From contig JAVEQI010000010.1 in NCBI GenBank assembly GCA_034007745.1, positions 1 to 64,000 of the forward strand: a stretch of DNA of 64,000 nt, read 5' to 3'. Shown in pieces: positions 52,901-61,693 of the stretch. How positions within the stretch are numbered: the stretch's first letter is position 1; every line of letters begins with the position of its first letter. This stretch comes from Desulforapulum sp034007745 (GTDB lineage: Bacteria > Desulfobacterota > Desulfobacteria > Desulfobacterales > Desulfobacteraceae). A program made the translations under genes and the position numbers. Below the pieces are notes generated by a model that saw nothing but the letters and a program-made list of their open reading frames with translations, ran no database searches and was not told the origin of the DNA.

Positions 52901-54214
52901 TTATGTAATTAGTTTTTGATTGCGCAAAGACTCGGCATAGAGTTCAAGGGGATGCCTCACCCTGACGTTTAAACCACCCTTGGCAAGCATGTCCGAAATC
53001 TGCACCATGCACGCCGGGCATCCCGTAGCAAGTGTGGTACAACCAGTATCTGCAATGTTTTTCTGCTTGATGGTGCCGATTCTGGAAGAGAGATCGTAGT
53101 GGACAAGGTTAAAACTGCCCCCCATACCGCAACACTTGTCCGAACCCTCCATCTCCACAAGCTTCTTGCCCGATGCCTGTATCATCTGCCTTGGCTCCTT
53201 GAACACCCCGAGGGATTTCTTGAGGTGGCAGGGGTCGTGGTAGGTAACCGCCTCACCATCTCCAGCGGCTTCGTTACCAATACCATGAAGTCCAACTTTA
53301 TTCACCAGAAATTGATTTACATCAAGTGTTCGTTCGGACAATCGCCTGATCTTTTCCCTGGTACCGCTTGCCTTACCTTCGTAAATTGTGGGCCACAGTT
53401 TCTTGATGGTGGAGGTACAGGTGGCACAGGCAGTTACAAGATAATCATACTTCTGGCTGTCAAACAGATCCACATGGTACTCCACAAGCTTTTCAAATGT
53501 GGCCCTATCCCCGGAGGCCAGGGCCGGAATCCCGCAGCATCCCTGGCCATGGGGAATCCAGGTGCCCACCCCATGGTATTCAAACACACCAATCAGATCA
53601 TTTGCTATGCGGGGAAACATCTTGTCTATGATACACCCGGTGAAAAAGACCACCCTGAGACCCGAGCGGCCCGGCCGGGTATCCACCGACACCCTGGTTT
53701 TGTGGAAGGGTTTGGCGGCCATGGGCAGAAGGTGACGATCCTGGATTAAAGGGGAAACCAGACGGGCACAGGAGGTTCCCTGGGCATTGTTCTCAGCCTT
53801 TGTGAACAACCCCTGGAATTTCCCCGCCCACTCGGTGAGGCGGTCAAAGGCGGCGGGATTTGCCAGCATCTTTTTAAAGATCAAACGTTTTACAGGAGAA
53901 AGCCCCTTGAACTCGGCAATAATGGCCCGGGCCTTGATGAATATCTCGAGCACACTCACGCCGCTCGGGCAGTTAGCCGCACATGATCCGCAGAGCAGAC
54001 ACTTGTTTAGCCGTTCATCGACCCCGTCGGGATCGGTAAAGAGGTTTTTGCTCAGCCCGTCGAGGAGGGCAAGCTTTCCCCTTGCCACGTCAGACTCTCT
54101 TCTGGTTTGTTCATATAGGGGGCAGACCGACTGGCACATGCCGCACCGGTTGCATACCACCAGCTGTTCTTCCAGCTCCTTGAGTTGATTTGCAAGTTCA
54201 TTCATGCCTGCCAT
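52901..54214 (-). CDS. Lactate/glycolate oxidase iron-sulfur subunit (GlcF-like)
   Basis: 437 aa. Two [4Fe-4S] motifs lie at the N-terminus (C-NRC-GMC-QSVCP and C-LLC-GSC-AANCP). Two cysteine-rich CCG domains follow: FFTGCI...GQGCCGIPALASG, and HDPCHLKKSLGV with KCCGMGGSF. The protein passes electrons from the flavoprotein to the membrane pool. Its start lies 3 nt after the flavoprotein gene stop. Names such as glcF or lldF fit; the lactate permease nearby favours lactate. Confidence 0.9.
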   Translation of the reverse strand: MAGMNELANQLKELEEQLVVCNRCGMCQSVCPLYEQTRRESDVARGKLALLDGLSKNLFTDPDGVDERLNKCLLCGSCAANCPSGVSVLEIFIKARAIIAEFKGLSPVKRLIFKKMLANPAAFDRLTEWAGKFQGLFTKAENNAQGTSCARLVSPLIQDRHLLPMAAKPFHKTRVSVDTRPGRSGLRVVFFTGCIIDKMFPRIANDLIGVFEYHGVGTWIPHGQGCCGIPALASGDRATFEKLVEYHVDLFDSQKYDYLVTACATCTSTIKKLWPTIYEGKASGTREKIRRLSERTLDVNQFLVNKVGLHGIGNEAAGDGEAVTYHDPCHLKKSLGVFKEPRQMIQASGKKLVEMEGSDKCCGMGGSFNLVHYDLSSRIGTIKQKNIADTGCTTLATGCPACMVQISDMLAKGGLNVRVRHPLELYAESLRNQKLIT

Positions 54215-54217
54215 AAT

Positions 54218-55600
54218 TTAAAAGACTCCTGTGATTTTGCCGGGATTAAGAATCGAATGGGGGTCCATGGCTTTGCGCAACCGTCTTGAAAATAGAATCG
54301 AAGAGTAGCCAATCTCCTTTTCCAGAAACGGGGCCTTGGCAAGACCTGTTCCGTGTTCACCGGAAAGCGTTCCGCCCATAGCAAGGGCCCTGTCAAAGAT
54401 CTCTTCGATGGCCGATTCCACCCGGTGCCACTCCTCCTTGTTTCTCTTGTCGGTTAAAATGGTCGGGTGAAGGTTGCCGTCGCCTGCATGGCCAAAGGTA
54501 CCGATCTCTATCCTGTATTTTACCGCAATCTCCTGGAGAGCCCTTACCATGGCGGGGATTTTACTCCTGGGGACAGTGGCATCTTCCAGCACTAGGGTGG
54601 GTTTAAGTCTGGCAAGGGCCGAGAGGGCGCTTCTGCGGGCCGCCCATATTTTGTCCCGTTCAGAATCATCGGCCGCAACCTTGATGCTTTCGGCACCAAG
54701 CTTTTTACAGAGTTCTTCAACGGCCGCCCCCTCATCCTCGACCTGGGCCGGATGACCGTCCACCTCTATGAGAAGCAAGGCTCCGGCATCGATGGGCAGC
54801 CCTGCATGGCTGTACGCTTCAACGGCCCTTATGGTGAAATTGTCCAGGATCTCAAGGGTGGCCGGAACGATGCGGGCCGCAATGATGGCGGCAACTGCTT
54901 CCGATGCCTGTTCAATGGTTTTAAACACGGTGACCATGGATTTTCTGGCCTTGGGAAGGGGGATGAGCTTTAAGATAATCTCGTCGATCACACCAAGGGT
55001 GCCTTCCGAGCCTACCATCAGGCCGGTCAGGTTGTATCCTGTGGCGCACTTTACCGTCCTTGAACCGGACCTTACATGCTCGCCCATGGCGTCAAAAAAG
55101 CTCACCCCCATGACATAATCTTTGGTCACCCCGTACTTGAGACCTCTTAAACCACCGGCGTTTTCCGCCACGTTCCCCCCCAGGGTCGACACTGCCTGGC
55201 TGCCCGGATCCGGTGGATAGAACAGTCCCTTTTTCTCCACGGCTGCGGCAAGGGCTGCCGTTACCACGCCTGGCTGAACCACGGCATACATGTCTGCCTC
55301 GTTGATCTCTATAATCTTATTAAGCTTACCCGTAAGAATAACAACACCCGAGGAGTCTTGGGGAATCGTGCCGCCGGAGAGATTGGTACCGGAACCCCTT
55401 ACCGTAATGGCCGTATGGTTTTCAGCACAGACCTTGACAATCTGTCCCAATTGTTGTGAAGTTTCTGGCATCACGGCCACACCAGGCATCACGGAATCAA
55501 GAACAGCCGCATCATAGGAGTAGGTGAGCATATCCTCTTTTTGGGTGAAAACATTCTCTTTGCCCACAACTCTTGCCAGTTGATCAATAACTTTTTTCAT
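54218..55600 (-). CDS. FAD-linked oxidase, D-lactate dehydrogenase/GlcD type
   Basis: 460 aa. The N-terminal FAD-binding (PCMH) domain has VRGSGTNLSGGTIP, PPDPGSQAVSTLGGNVAENAGG and LKYGVTKDYVMG. The C-terminal half has FGHAGDGNLHPTIL and TLSGEHGTGLAKAPFLE. It oxidises a 2-hydroxy acid such as D-lactate or glycolate. GGAGTAGC precedes ATG 55600. It is the first gene of the operon with the Fe-S subunit and the GntR regulator, all on the minus strand. Confidence 0.93.
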   Translation of the reverse strand: MKKVIDQLARVVGKENVFTQKEDMLTYSYDAAVLDSVMPGVAVMPETSQQLGQIVKVCAENHTAITVRGSGTNLSGGTIPQDSSGVVILTGKLNKIIEINEADMYAVVQPGVVTAALAAAVEKKGLFYPPDPGSQAVSTLGGNVAENAGGLRGLKYGVTKDYVMGVSFFDAMGEHVRSGSRTVKCATGYNLTGLMVGSEGTLGVIDEIILKLIPLPKARKSMVTVFKTIEQASEAVAAIIAARIVPATLEILDNFTIRAVEAYSHAGLPIDAGALLLIEVDGHPAQVEDEGAAVEELCKKLGAESIKVAADDSERDKIWAARRSALSALARLKPTLVLEDATVPRSKIPAMVRALQEIAVKYRIEIGTFGHAGDGNLHPTILTDKRNKEEWHRVESAIEEIFDRALAMGGTLSGEHGTGLAKAPFLEKEIGYSSILFSRRLRKAMDPHSILNPGKITGVF

Positions 55601-55780
55601 TGCTACTCCTTATAACGGGTTTTCCCCCAAATAAAAAATCCAGCCTCGTTCACAGATATCGGCCATTGTCAGAATTAACGGCTCCATGGGGTCAGACTTG
55701 ACTCCTCCCGGCGGAACACTGTATTGGCCAAAACGATTACCAGGACCAAAGCTTTCCAGAGCCATACGGCTGTTTGTACA

Positions 55781-55795
55781 ATTGGTCATACCAAT
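55781..55795. promoter_or_regulatory. PdhR/LldR-type operator upstream of the dehydrogenase operon
   Basis: ATTGGTCATACCAAT is a 15-bp sequence with perfect ATTGGT/ACCAAT arms. It matches the ATTGGTnnnACCAAT form bound by PdhR/LldR GntR regulators. It lies about 180 bp upstream of the flavoprotein ATG. I could not place the matching -35/-10 boxes. Confidence 0.7.
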
Positions 55796-55997
55796 CTCTC
55801 TCATTCAGGAGTACCAAGTCAGACATAAAAGGCGACCGCAAGGTTACCCCTGCATTGACCTGACTGTCCTACCCAACCAAACAAATAAAATTGCAAAATG
55901 AAAAAACCACTGATTTTTCAATGGTTTTTTAAATCAATAACAAAATTTAAAATAATTTTCAAATACAATACTCGATTGTCAATTTTTATATTTTTTC

Positions 55998-56039
55998 TTG
56001 ACAAGGTTAAATGGAATAAATAGTAATGGTATGACCAAT
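55998..56039 (+). promoter_or_regulatory. Lactate permease promoter with overlapping operator
   Basis: TTGACA (55998-56003), 17 bp, then TAGTAA (56021-56026). Immediately after it is AATGGTATGACCAAT (56025-56039), which equals the reverse complement of the 55781 operator at 14 of 15 positions. The operator covers the expected transcription start, so a bound GntR regulator would block initiation. The permease ATG is 84 nt further on. Confidence 0.75.
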
Positions 56040-56122
56040 ATCAAAGCACCTGTTTTCTTAAATACGTTCCAATTTTTTATGAAGAGCAATCAATAATTTT
56101 GTTAACTTTAAAGGGGGGTAGT

Positions 56123-57838
56123 ATGGATCTTGGATTACAGTCTTTTCTGGCAGTGATGCCGATTTTAACCGCTGCCATTTTACTGGTAGGGTTCCGCTGG
56201 CCGGCAAAGCGGGCCATGCCCATCGTCTACGTGGTGGCCGCCGTCATTGCCGTGACCTTCTGGAAGGTTCCGGCTGTTCGGGTGGCTGCTTCGACCGTTC
56301 AGGGACTGTTTATTACAGCAGACATCCTGTTTATCATCTTTGGAGCAATTCTGGTCCTCAACACCCTGAAACATTCGGGTGCCATTACGGCCATTCGCAC
56401 GGGCTTTTCCGATATCAGCCCGGATCGCAGGATCCAGGTGGTGCTCATCGCATGGCTGTTCGGATCCTTTATCGAAGGTGCCTCGGGATTTGGGACACCC
56501 GCTGCAATTGCAGCCCCCCTGCTGGTGGCCATTGGTTTTCCGGCCCTTTGTTCCGTAATGATCGGAATGATGATCCAAAGCACTCCCGTGACCTTTGGCG
56601 CAGTAGGAACACCGATTTTAATCGGCGTAAAGGGCGGACTTGAGAATGTCCACCTCACCTCCCAGCTGGCAGCTGCCGGCACGAATTTTGATCAGTACCT
56701 TCAATTGATAACCTCCCAGAGTGCCCTGCTGCACGCCTGTGCCGGCACCTTTATTCCTCTGTTCATGGTGGTCATGATGACACGGTTTTTCGGGAAAAAC
56801 AAATCCTGGAGCGAGGGCCTTTCAATTACGCCTTTTGCCATTTTCGGCGGCCTGGCCTTTACCGTTCCCTATACCCTTACCGCCATTTATCTCGGGCCTG
56901 AATTCCCCTCCCTGATAGGGGCACTCATCGGCATGGCCATCATGACTGCTGCGGCACGAAAAGGATTTTTGGTTCCCAAAGATTCATGGGATTTTGCCCC
57001 CAGAAAAGAGTGGGATGACAGCTGGGTCAGCAAGATGGAGATCAGCCTTGATTCCCTTATCGACAAAAATCCGATGAAGCTCTGGCTGGCCTGGGTACCC
57101 TATATTTTGGTGGCGGCAATCCTGGTGCTCACCCGTTTACCCCAGCTGCCCATCGGAAGCTTCCTGAAAAGTTTTGCCATCAAATGGCCCGATATTTTCG
57201 GTACGGGGATTACCGCTGCCAGTGCACCGCTTTACCTGCCGGGTGCCATTTTGTGCTTTGTGGTGATCATAACTTTTTTTATTCACCGCATGTCACTTGA
57301 AAAGCTCGGATCAGCCGTCAAGGAATCCAGCCAAATCCTTCTAGGTGCTGGGTTCGTCCTTATTTTCACCATTCCCATGGTGCGGGTGTACATCAACTCC
57401 GGTATCAATGCTGGCGGATATGCCAGCATGCCCCTTGCCATGGCCCAGTGGGTTGCAGCCAGCGCAGGAAATGTATGGCCCTTTTTTGCACCGTTTATCG
57501 GCGGTCTGGGGGCGTTTATCGCCGGCAGCAATACCGTCAGCAACCTCATGTTCAGCCTGTTTCAGCACGGTGTGGCGGAAAACCTTGCCATCTCTGGTTC
57601 CCTGATAGTGGCACTCCAGGCCGTAGGCGCCGCCGCAGGCAACATGTTCTGCATTCACAATGTGGTTGCCGCTTCCGCCACCGTTGGGCTTTTGGGCCAA
57701 GAGGGAATCACACTGCGCCGCACCATCATTCCGACCCTGTATTATTGTACCCTGGTGGGACTCCTCGGTCTGATCGCAATTTATGGATTCGGATACCAGG
57801 ATCAACTCAGCCAGCATCTGATTAGCGCCATGAAATAA
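56123..57838 (+). CDS. lctP: L-lactate permease (LctP/LldP family)
   Basis: 571 aa from ATG 56123 (AAAGGGGGG upstream). It has 12-14 predicted helices. Family blocks are GSFIEGASGFGTPAAIAAPLLV, PVTFGAVGTPILIGVKGG, IGGLGAFIAGSNTVSNLMF and AAGNMFCIHNVVAASATVGL. It brings lactate into the cell with protons. Its position opposite the dehydrogenase operon and shared operators indicate joint control. A strong terminator follows the stop. Confidence 0.95.
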   Translation: MDLGLQSFLAVMPILTAAILLVGFRWPAKRAMPIVYVVAAVIAVTFWKVPAVRVAASTVQGLFITADILFIIFGAILVLNTLKHSGAITAIRTGFSDISPDRRIQVVLIAWLFGSFIEGASGFGTPAAIAAPLLVAIGFPALCSVMIGMMIQSTPVTFGAVGTPILIGVKGGLENVHLTSQLAAAGTNFDQYLQLITSQSALLHACAGTFIPLFMVVMMTRFFGKNKSWSEGLSITPFAIFGGLAFTVPYTLTAIYLGPEFPSLIGALIGMAIMTAAARKGFLVPKDSWDFAPRKEWDDSWVSKMEISLDSLIDKNPMKLWLAWVPYILVAAILVLTRLPQLPIGSFLKSFAIKWPDIFGTGITAASAPLYLPGAILCFVVIITFFIHRMSLEKLGSAVKESSQILLGAGFVLIFTIPMVRVYINSGINAGGYASMPLAMAQWVAASAGNVWPFFAPFIGGLGAFIAGSNTVSNLMFSLFQHGVAENLAISGSLIVALQAVGAAAGNMFCIHNVVAASATVGLLGQEGITLRRTIIPTLYYCTLVGLLGLIAIYGFGYQDQLSQHLISAMK

Positions 57839-57886
57839 TCAGCGTTTTGCATCTTTCTGGTTTAACCGTGCAGGTTTAATTTTTAC

Positions 57887-57919
57887 CGCTTCGGCTTTTT
57901 TCGAAAAAAAGCCGAAGCG
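57887..57919. terminator. Terminator after lactate permease gene
   Basis: CGCTTCGGC (57887-57895) and GCCGAAGCG (57911-57919) extend through T and A tracts around a central TCGA, giving a long stem. The A/T tracts inside the arms allow use from either direction. Confidence 0.75.
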
Positions 57920-57927
57920 CCTTTATC

Positions 57928-57964
57928 GATTTCGACACAGAGTTACACCCTTTTTGTCGAAATC
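57928..57964. terminator. Second hairpin, probably terminator of the NlpC/P60 gene side
   Basis: GATTTCGACA (57928-57937) and TGTCGAAATC (57955-57964) are perfect 10-bp inverted copies with a 17-nt loop. It sits 24 nt beyond the end of the minus-strand NlpC/P60 gene. It may terminate that gene; the tail is not T-rich on either side, so the role is uncertain. Confidence 0.45.
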
Positions 57965-57988
57965 AATAAGGGGATAGAACAGCTAACA

Positions 57989-59296
57989 TCAATAAAAGCA
58001 TTTAAACATCATCAACACGTTGCTGGAAGCAGATTGCATGAACATTGAATCTTCATGCATTCTATCTGCCGTGTTTGGTATATCGTGCTGGCCCGTGATG
58101 GAAAACTCAAGATTGTCCCTGAGATTAATCCATAATTTAAGCTCCATATCCAGAGAGCTGAATCTTTTGCTGGAGGATCCGGCACCGGCAAACTCATCCC
58201 CCTGGGAATACTCTAAGAGCATGGACAGTGCCCATTGCCTGTGGGCTGGGGACACGAGGGTATTGAGCCCTAACGACCACTCCGGGACGTTCAAAAGATC
58301 TTCATTTTCTTTGGAATAATCAAAATAGGTGATCACCGGTGTGATACTCAACCAGCTGCCCGATGAAAAATCACCGGTGAGTCTGACCGCGGTCCGTTCT
58401 GCAGTGTCCTGCATCAAAAAACCACGGGACCTGGAATCTGAGGATAAGGCGAAGCCTGGCAGATCAAACGTTTCATGGATGGCACTCAGACTCATATCCA
58501 GACCCTCAAACAGGTTATGACCGTAACCGATGGCATAAAAGGGCAGTGAAGGAAAGTGTGGTTCATGGTTTTGAAAGTAAAGATCCTCAAAAAGGTCAAG
58601 ATCTCCCTGCATAGGAGAGGTGGTGAAACGAAAATTATTGCCCGCATGGACCTGGATCTCGCCATTTTTGAACAGAGGTATAGCAAGCGAGCTTTCAACC
58701 GCAAATTGATTGAAATCCGGTTTATGATAGGTCAAGTCCTTGTGACGTTTAGACCCCACAATACGTCTTTTCCAGTAACTATTATCCAGACTTGACATGG
58801 TTATTCCCACGCTGCTGCTGGCATGGATGAATCGTCCCTCCGAGACATACATTCCAACATGGTCGATCCTCTTTTGCTTATTGTTGGCAAAAAAAATCAA
58901 ATCCCCCGGCTGAATCCCATGGGGATTGATTTTTTTCAACCCGGAAGAAACGAACTGAGCACCGGCAGTGTAGGGCAGGTCAATTCCAAAAAACTCATTG
59001 TAAACAATCCTGACAAAACTCGAACAATCCATGCCCTTGCGGGAGGTTCCTGCCCTTCGATAGGGGATGCCAAGGTATTGTTTAACCTTTTGCTCAAACT
59101 GCTCTTTGGTAAAACCAAAGGCAGACCCCAATGTGGTCCCAGATGTAGATGCTAATGAACCAGACCTGTCTGGAGCACCGTATGCCTCGAACCCCTGGGG
59201 GGAGATCATCAAAAAACAGACCGTCCAGATAACGCCCTTGAAAAATGCACAAAACGGCACTTGTTTGTATAATTTAGATTTTATGTCCACTCTCAC
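57989..59296 (-). CDS. NlpC/P60 peptidase with barrel-like C-terminal domain
   Basis: 435 aa. A signal sequence (FKGVIWTVCFLMISPQGFEAYG) precedes the NlpC/P60 domain at about residues 60-180: catalytic Cys in GMDCSSFVRIVYNEF, His in RIDHVGMYV, third polar residue in FIHASSS, and the PGDLIFF loop. NlpC/P60 enzymes cut peptidoglycan stem peptides. The remaining 240 residues alternate polar and hydrophobic positions in repeated short strands (AVRLTGDFSSGSWLSITPVITYF, WALSMLLEYSQG, LEFSITGQHD) and the protein ends in Tyr, as outer-membrane barrels do. This second part is an unusual partner; barrel identity is inferred. Confidence 0.82.
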   Translation of the reverse strand: MRVDIKSKLYKQVPFCAFFKGVIWTVCFLMISPQGFEAYGAPDRSGSLASTSGTTLGSAFGFTKEQFEQKVKQYLGIPYRRAGTSRKGMDCSSFVRIVYNEFFGIDLPYTAGAQFVSSGLKKINPHGIQPGDLIFFANNKQKRIDHVGMYVSEGRFIHASSSVGITMSSLDNSYWKRRIVGSKRHKDLTYHKPDFNQFAVESSLAIPLFKNGEIQVHAGNNFRFTTSPMQGDLDLFEDLYFQNHEPHFPSLPFYAIGYGHNLFEGLDMSLSAIHETFDLPGFALSSDSRSRGFLMQDTAERTAVRLTGDFSSGSWLSITPVITYFDYSKENEDLLNVPEWSLGLNTLVSPAHRQWALSMLLEYSQGDEFAGAGSSSKRFSSLDMELKLWINLRDNLEFSITGQHDIPNTADRMHEDSMFMQSASSNVLMMFKCFY

Positions 59297-59463
59297 TGTT
59301 AGGGTTTAATGGTCATCTATACTTTTTTCTTACAACCCTTTTTATAGAAAACATTTCCAAATTTACCAAGTTAATAATCTATTTGTACTCGATAATCAAG
59401 TAAAACTCCTGGATTGAATTGTTTTCATGATCCACAAAAATGGAGAATTTTATATCCAAACAA

Positions 59464-59673
59464 TTAATAATGTGGCGGTTTTTCATTTGCCGGACCATCG
59501 CTTCCCGGCATAAAATCTGAAAGATCCTTCACACGTTTCACCAGAAGATCGCAAATGGAGTTGAGCCTGTCAATCTCCCGGTGCTGTTCATAAATCACAT
59601 CGTTCAGCTCTTTGAGACTTTTTTCCTGAAATGCGATTTTAGTTTCAATGTCTACAAGTCGGCGTTCACTCAT
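59464..59673 (-). CDS. slyX: SlyX family protein
   Basis: 69 aa. A single heptad-patterned helix (RLVDIETKIAFQEKSLKELNDVI, QHREIDRLNSICDLLVKRV) followed by a Pro-rich tail ending PPHY is the SlyX family. It likely forms a coiled-coil multimer. The molecular function is unknown. It stands between the NlpC/P60 and YcaO genes, with about 105 bp on the YcaO side. Confidence 0.85.
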   Translation of the reverse strand: MSERRLVDIETKIAFQEKSLKELNDVIYEQHREIDRLNSICDLLVKRVKDLSDFMPGSDGPANEKPPHY

Positions 59674-59778
59674 TTTCCCTCTTTGCTTCGGTCAGATTCA
59701 CGGATAAGGGGAATGCGCTGGGCTCGCCAAGGCGCCTCAATATCTGCCTGACACCTGTTTCAAGTTTATCCCCCGGCA

Positions 59779-61515
59779 TTAAACCCCCTTTAAGGTCTCA
59801 AGATGTTCCCTTGCAAAATCAAGGGAAGGATCGATCATCAGGGACTGCTCATAGTAATGAATGGCGTCGTCCCTCCTGCCAAGGGCCCTTAAGTTAACGG
59901 CCACATTTGCATAGTCGATGCCCGAGGATGGGTCAATCTCGATGACCCGCTTAAAGCTTGCAACGGCCTGTTCGTGATTTTTCATCTTAAAGTGGCAGAA
60001 CCCCTTTAGGTTGTGAAGGTCGGTTCGATCCGGATCAATAACCTCTCCCCTTTCGAGAACCGCAAGCGCACGCTCGTACATCCCCATCTCCTTGAGACTA
60101 ACCCCGAGATATGAACAGATGTCTGGAACGTTCAGCCGGGCAGGATCAAGTTCAAGGGCCGCCTGGAGATGCTGTTCAGCAGTTTTTGGGTCGCCCAGGG
60201 CAAGATTTGAGAGCCCCTTGTAAAATCTCGTATAGTAACGACCCGGTAGAATGGTTTCCATACGGTCAAGGTGTGCCAGGGCCTCTTCAGGATCAAAGCT
60301 CTCGGTGATCAAACGGGCCGCAAACATTCCGAGGCTTGCCTGGGCGGCCCTTTCCCTGAAATGTGCGCCTGGAAGAATCATGTAAAAGGCCGGGATCTGA
60401 AGCCCCCCGTGGGTGGTGTTGATAAGAAGAGCATCCATCCCCCTTTGGCCCAGGGCCCCAACATAACGTTCAACCTCGATGCGAATATTTTTGTCTGCAA
60501 GGTTGGGCAGGTTGGCGATGGGCGTCAGTGGCTGCTGATTTATTATATAACCTGCCTGTTCAAGGGTTGCAAATTTCGGAAGCCCGCTCGCCACGTAGTT
60601 GGAACAGGTGTTGAAATCTCCTGCAAGCTGGGCGGTTTCGGTCAGGGCCCGGCTCAGGGCCTTTTCCGGGTTGGGGGCGGTTCCTGCAGTCCAGACGATC
60701 TCGCTTGACTCTGGAAAGGTGGCCGGATCATAGGCCAGCACCGCCACCGTGGGAATGCCCATATCCAGGGTGAAATCCGAGATGTGAAACTTGATCCCGG
60801 CCCTGCGGTATTTTGCCACCATTTCTCTAACCGCTGGATCCGTGGCAGAATCCGGATCAATTCCAGGCACAGAAAGCCTCTTGTGGCTCACAACCGAAGA
60901 GGTGTGGCGCTCCACAAGCTCGGACAGGCCCTGACAGATCGCCTCCTCAACACAGTTGCCGGCAGCGGGTCCGTTAAACTCGTTGATCATGTAGAACCAG
61001 TTAAAGGGAATCAGCACCTCACTTTCCCGGGTAAGGTTAAAACCCCCTGTCCATTTAAGGGGCAGATCCTTAAAAAGCCTCTTCTTGGCTCCCTCATCCC
61101 CTCCCCTGTCGTGAACGCTCTGGAGAATGGTATCAAAGGGGATGGCGTCTTTTTCAACGTTCGTATAGGTGTCCACGACAAAATTTTCAGGGTTGTTCTT
61201 AAAGCTGAAGAAGCTGTACCGTTCGGCAAGCTCCATGACCGCACTTGCCTCGGCCTGGGCAGGGTCGGCACCCTTGCCCATCTGCTTGTTTGTACCGATC
61301 ACATCCTTTGCATCAGTGCCGCACTCACTAAAAAACACCGGGATATCGAGCCTTCCGTTGTCGATGCGCCGGGTGCTTTTCAAGATCTTGAGGTCAAGCA
61401 TACGGGTGCGCTCCCTGAAACGTTTAACCGTCTCCTCCGGGGTGATCACCTTGTCCTGGTCCAGGGTTTGGGTTTTAAATGCGTCTTTCAGTTCTATCCT
61501 GGTGTTCATGCTCAT
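59779..61515 (-). CDS. YcaO-domain protein with C-terminal TPR repeats
   Basis: 578 aa (ATG at 61515 or 61509). The YcaO domain covers about residues 60-385, with ATP-binding acidic helices in EASAVMELAERYSFF, CVEEAICQGLSELVERH and RALTETAQLAGDF. YcaO enzymes use ATP to activate amide carbonyls, making thiazolines, thioamides or similar groups in peptides and proteins. No Pro-rich C-terminus is present; instead residues 405-575 hold four TPR repeats (YYTRFYKGLSNLALGDPKTAEQHL, ALAVLERGEVIDP, AVASFKRVIEIDP, AIHYYEQSLMIDP). No precursor peptide, TfuA or dehydrogenase gene is adjacent, so the target is unknown. Confidence 0.9.
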   Translation of the reverse strand: MSMNTRIELKDAFKTQTLDQDKVITPEETVKRFRERTRMLDLKILKSTRRIDNGRLDIPVFFSECGTDAKDVIGTNKQMGKGADPAQAEASAVMELAERYSFFSFKNNPENFVVDTYTNVEKDAIPFDTILQSVHDRGGDEGAKKRLFKDLPLKWTGGFNLTRESEVLIPFNWFYMINEFNGPAAGNCVEEAICQGLSELVERHTSSVVSHKRLSVPGIDPDSATDPAVREMVAKYRRAGIKFHISDFTLDMGIPTVAVLAYDPATFPESSEIVWTAGTAPNPEKALSRALTETAQLAGDFNTCSNYVASGLPKFATLEQAGYIINQQPLTPIANLPNLADKNIRIEVERYVGALGQRGMDALLINTTHGGLQIPAFYMILPGAHFRERAAQASLGMFAARLITESFDPEEALAHLDRMETILPGRYYTRFYKGLSNLALGDPKTAEQHLQAALELDPARLNVPDICSYLGVSLKEMGMYERALAVLERGEVIDPDRTDLHNLKGFCHFKMKNHEQAVASFKRVIEIDPSSGIDYANVAVNLRALGRRDDAIHYYEQSLMIDPSLDFAREHLETLKGV

Positions 61516-61693
61516 ATATTTTCCTTGTTTAGCTTTTAGCTTTTAGCTTTTAGCTGTTAGCTTTTGATCTTGATCTTGATATTGATATTGATATTGATAT
61601 TGTTGCTTTTGCTAATAGCTAACGGATAGCAGCTATCGAGCCACAAAGGGCACCTCGCAAGGGGAGCCCCTACATCCATCCACTACCTACTAC
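61516..61693. repeat. Tandem heptamer and hexamer repeats plus mosaic element
   Basis: 61531-61565 repeats AGCTTTT about five times with one AGCTGTT variant. 61566-61602 repeats TTGATC/TTGATA about six times. Then CCACAAAGGGC, CGCAAGGGGAGCCCCTACA and CACTACCTACTACCTACTG (61640-61699) match the element at 22995-23065. The heptamer block resembles 20862-20888. Confidence 0.7.

Larger units (their letters stand above)
55601..56122. other. Divergent regulatory region of the lactate module
   Basis: 522 bp between the flavoprotein gene and the permease gene. It contains two operators and the permease promoter, listed separately, and a remnant of the mosaic repeat (AAGGCGACCGCAAGG, 55827-55841). 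A 64-codon minus frame (55610-55804) ends 9 nt before the flavoprotein ATG, but its start codons overlie operator sequence and it has no recognisable product, so I do not call it a gene. Confidence 0.5.

Noticed and set aside
55610..55804. 64-codon frame ahead of the lactate dehydrogenase gene as a leader peptide or gene
   Set aside because: Its start codons overlie the operator palindrome, there is no clear ribosome site, and the product is unlike any family I know.
61531..61602. Heptamer and hexamer tandem repeats as a CRISPR array
   Set aside because: Units are only 6-7 bp with no spacers. They are simple tandem repeats.
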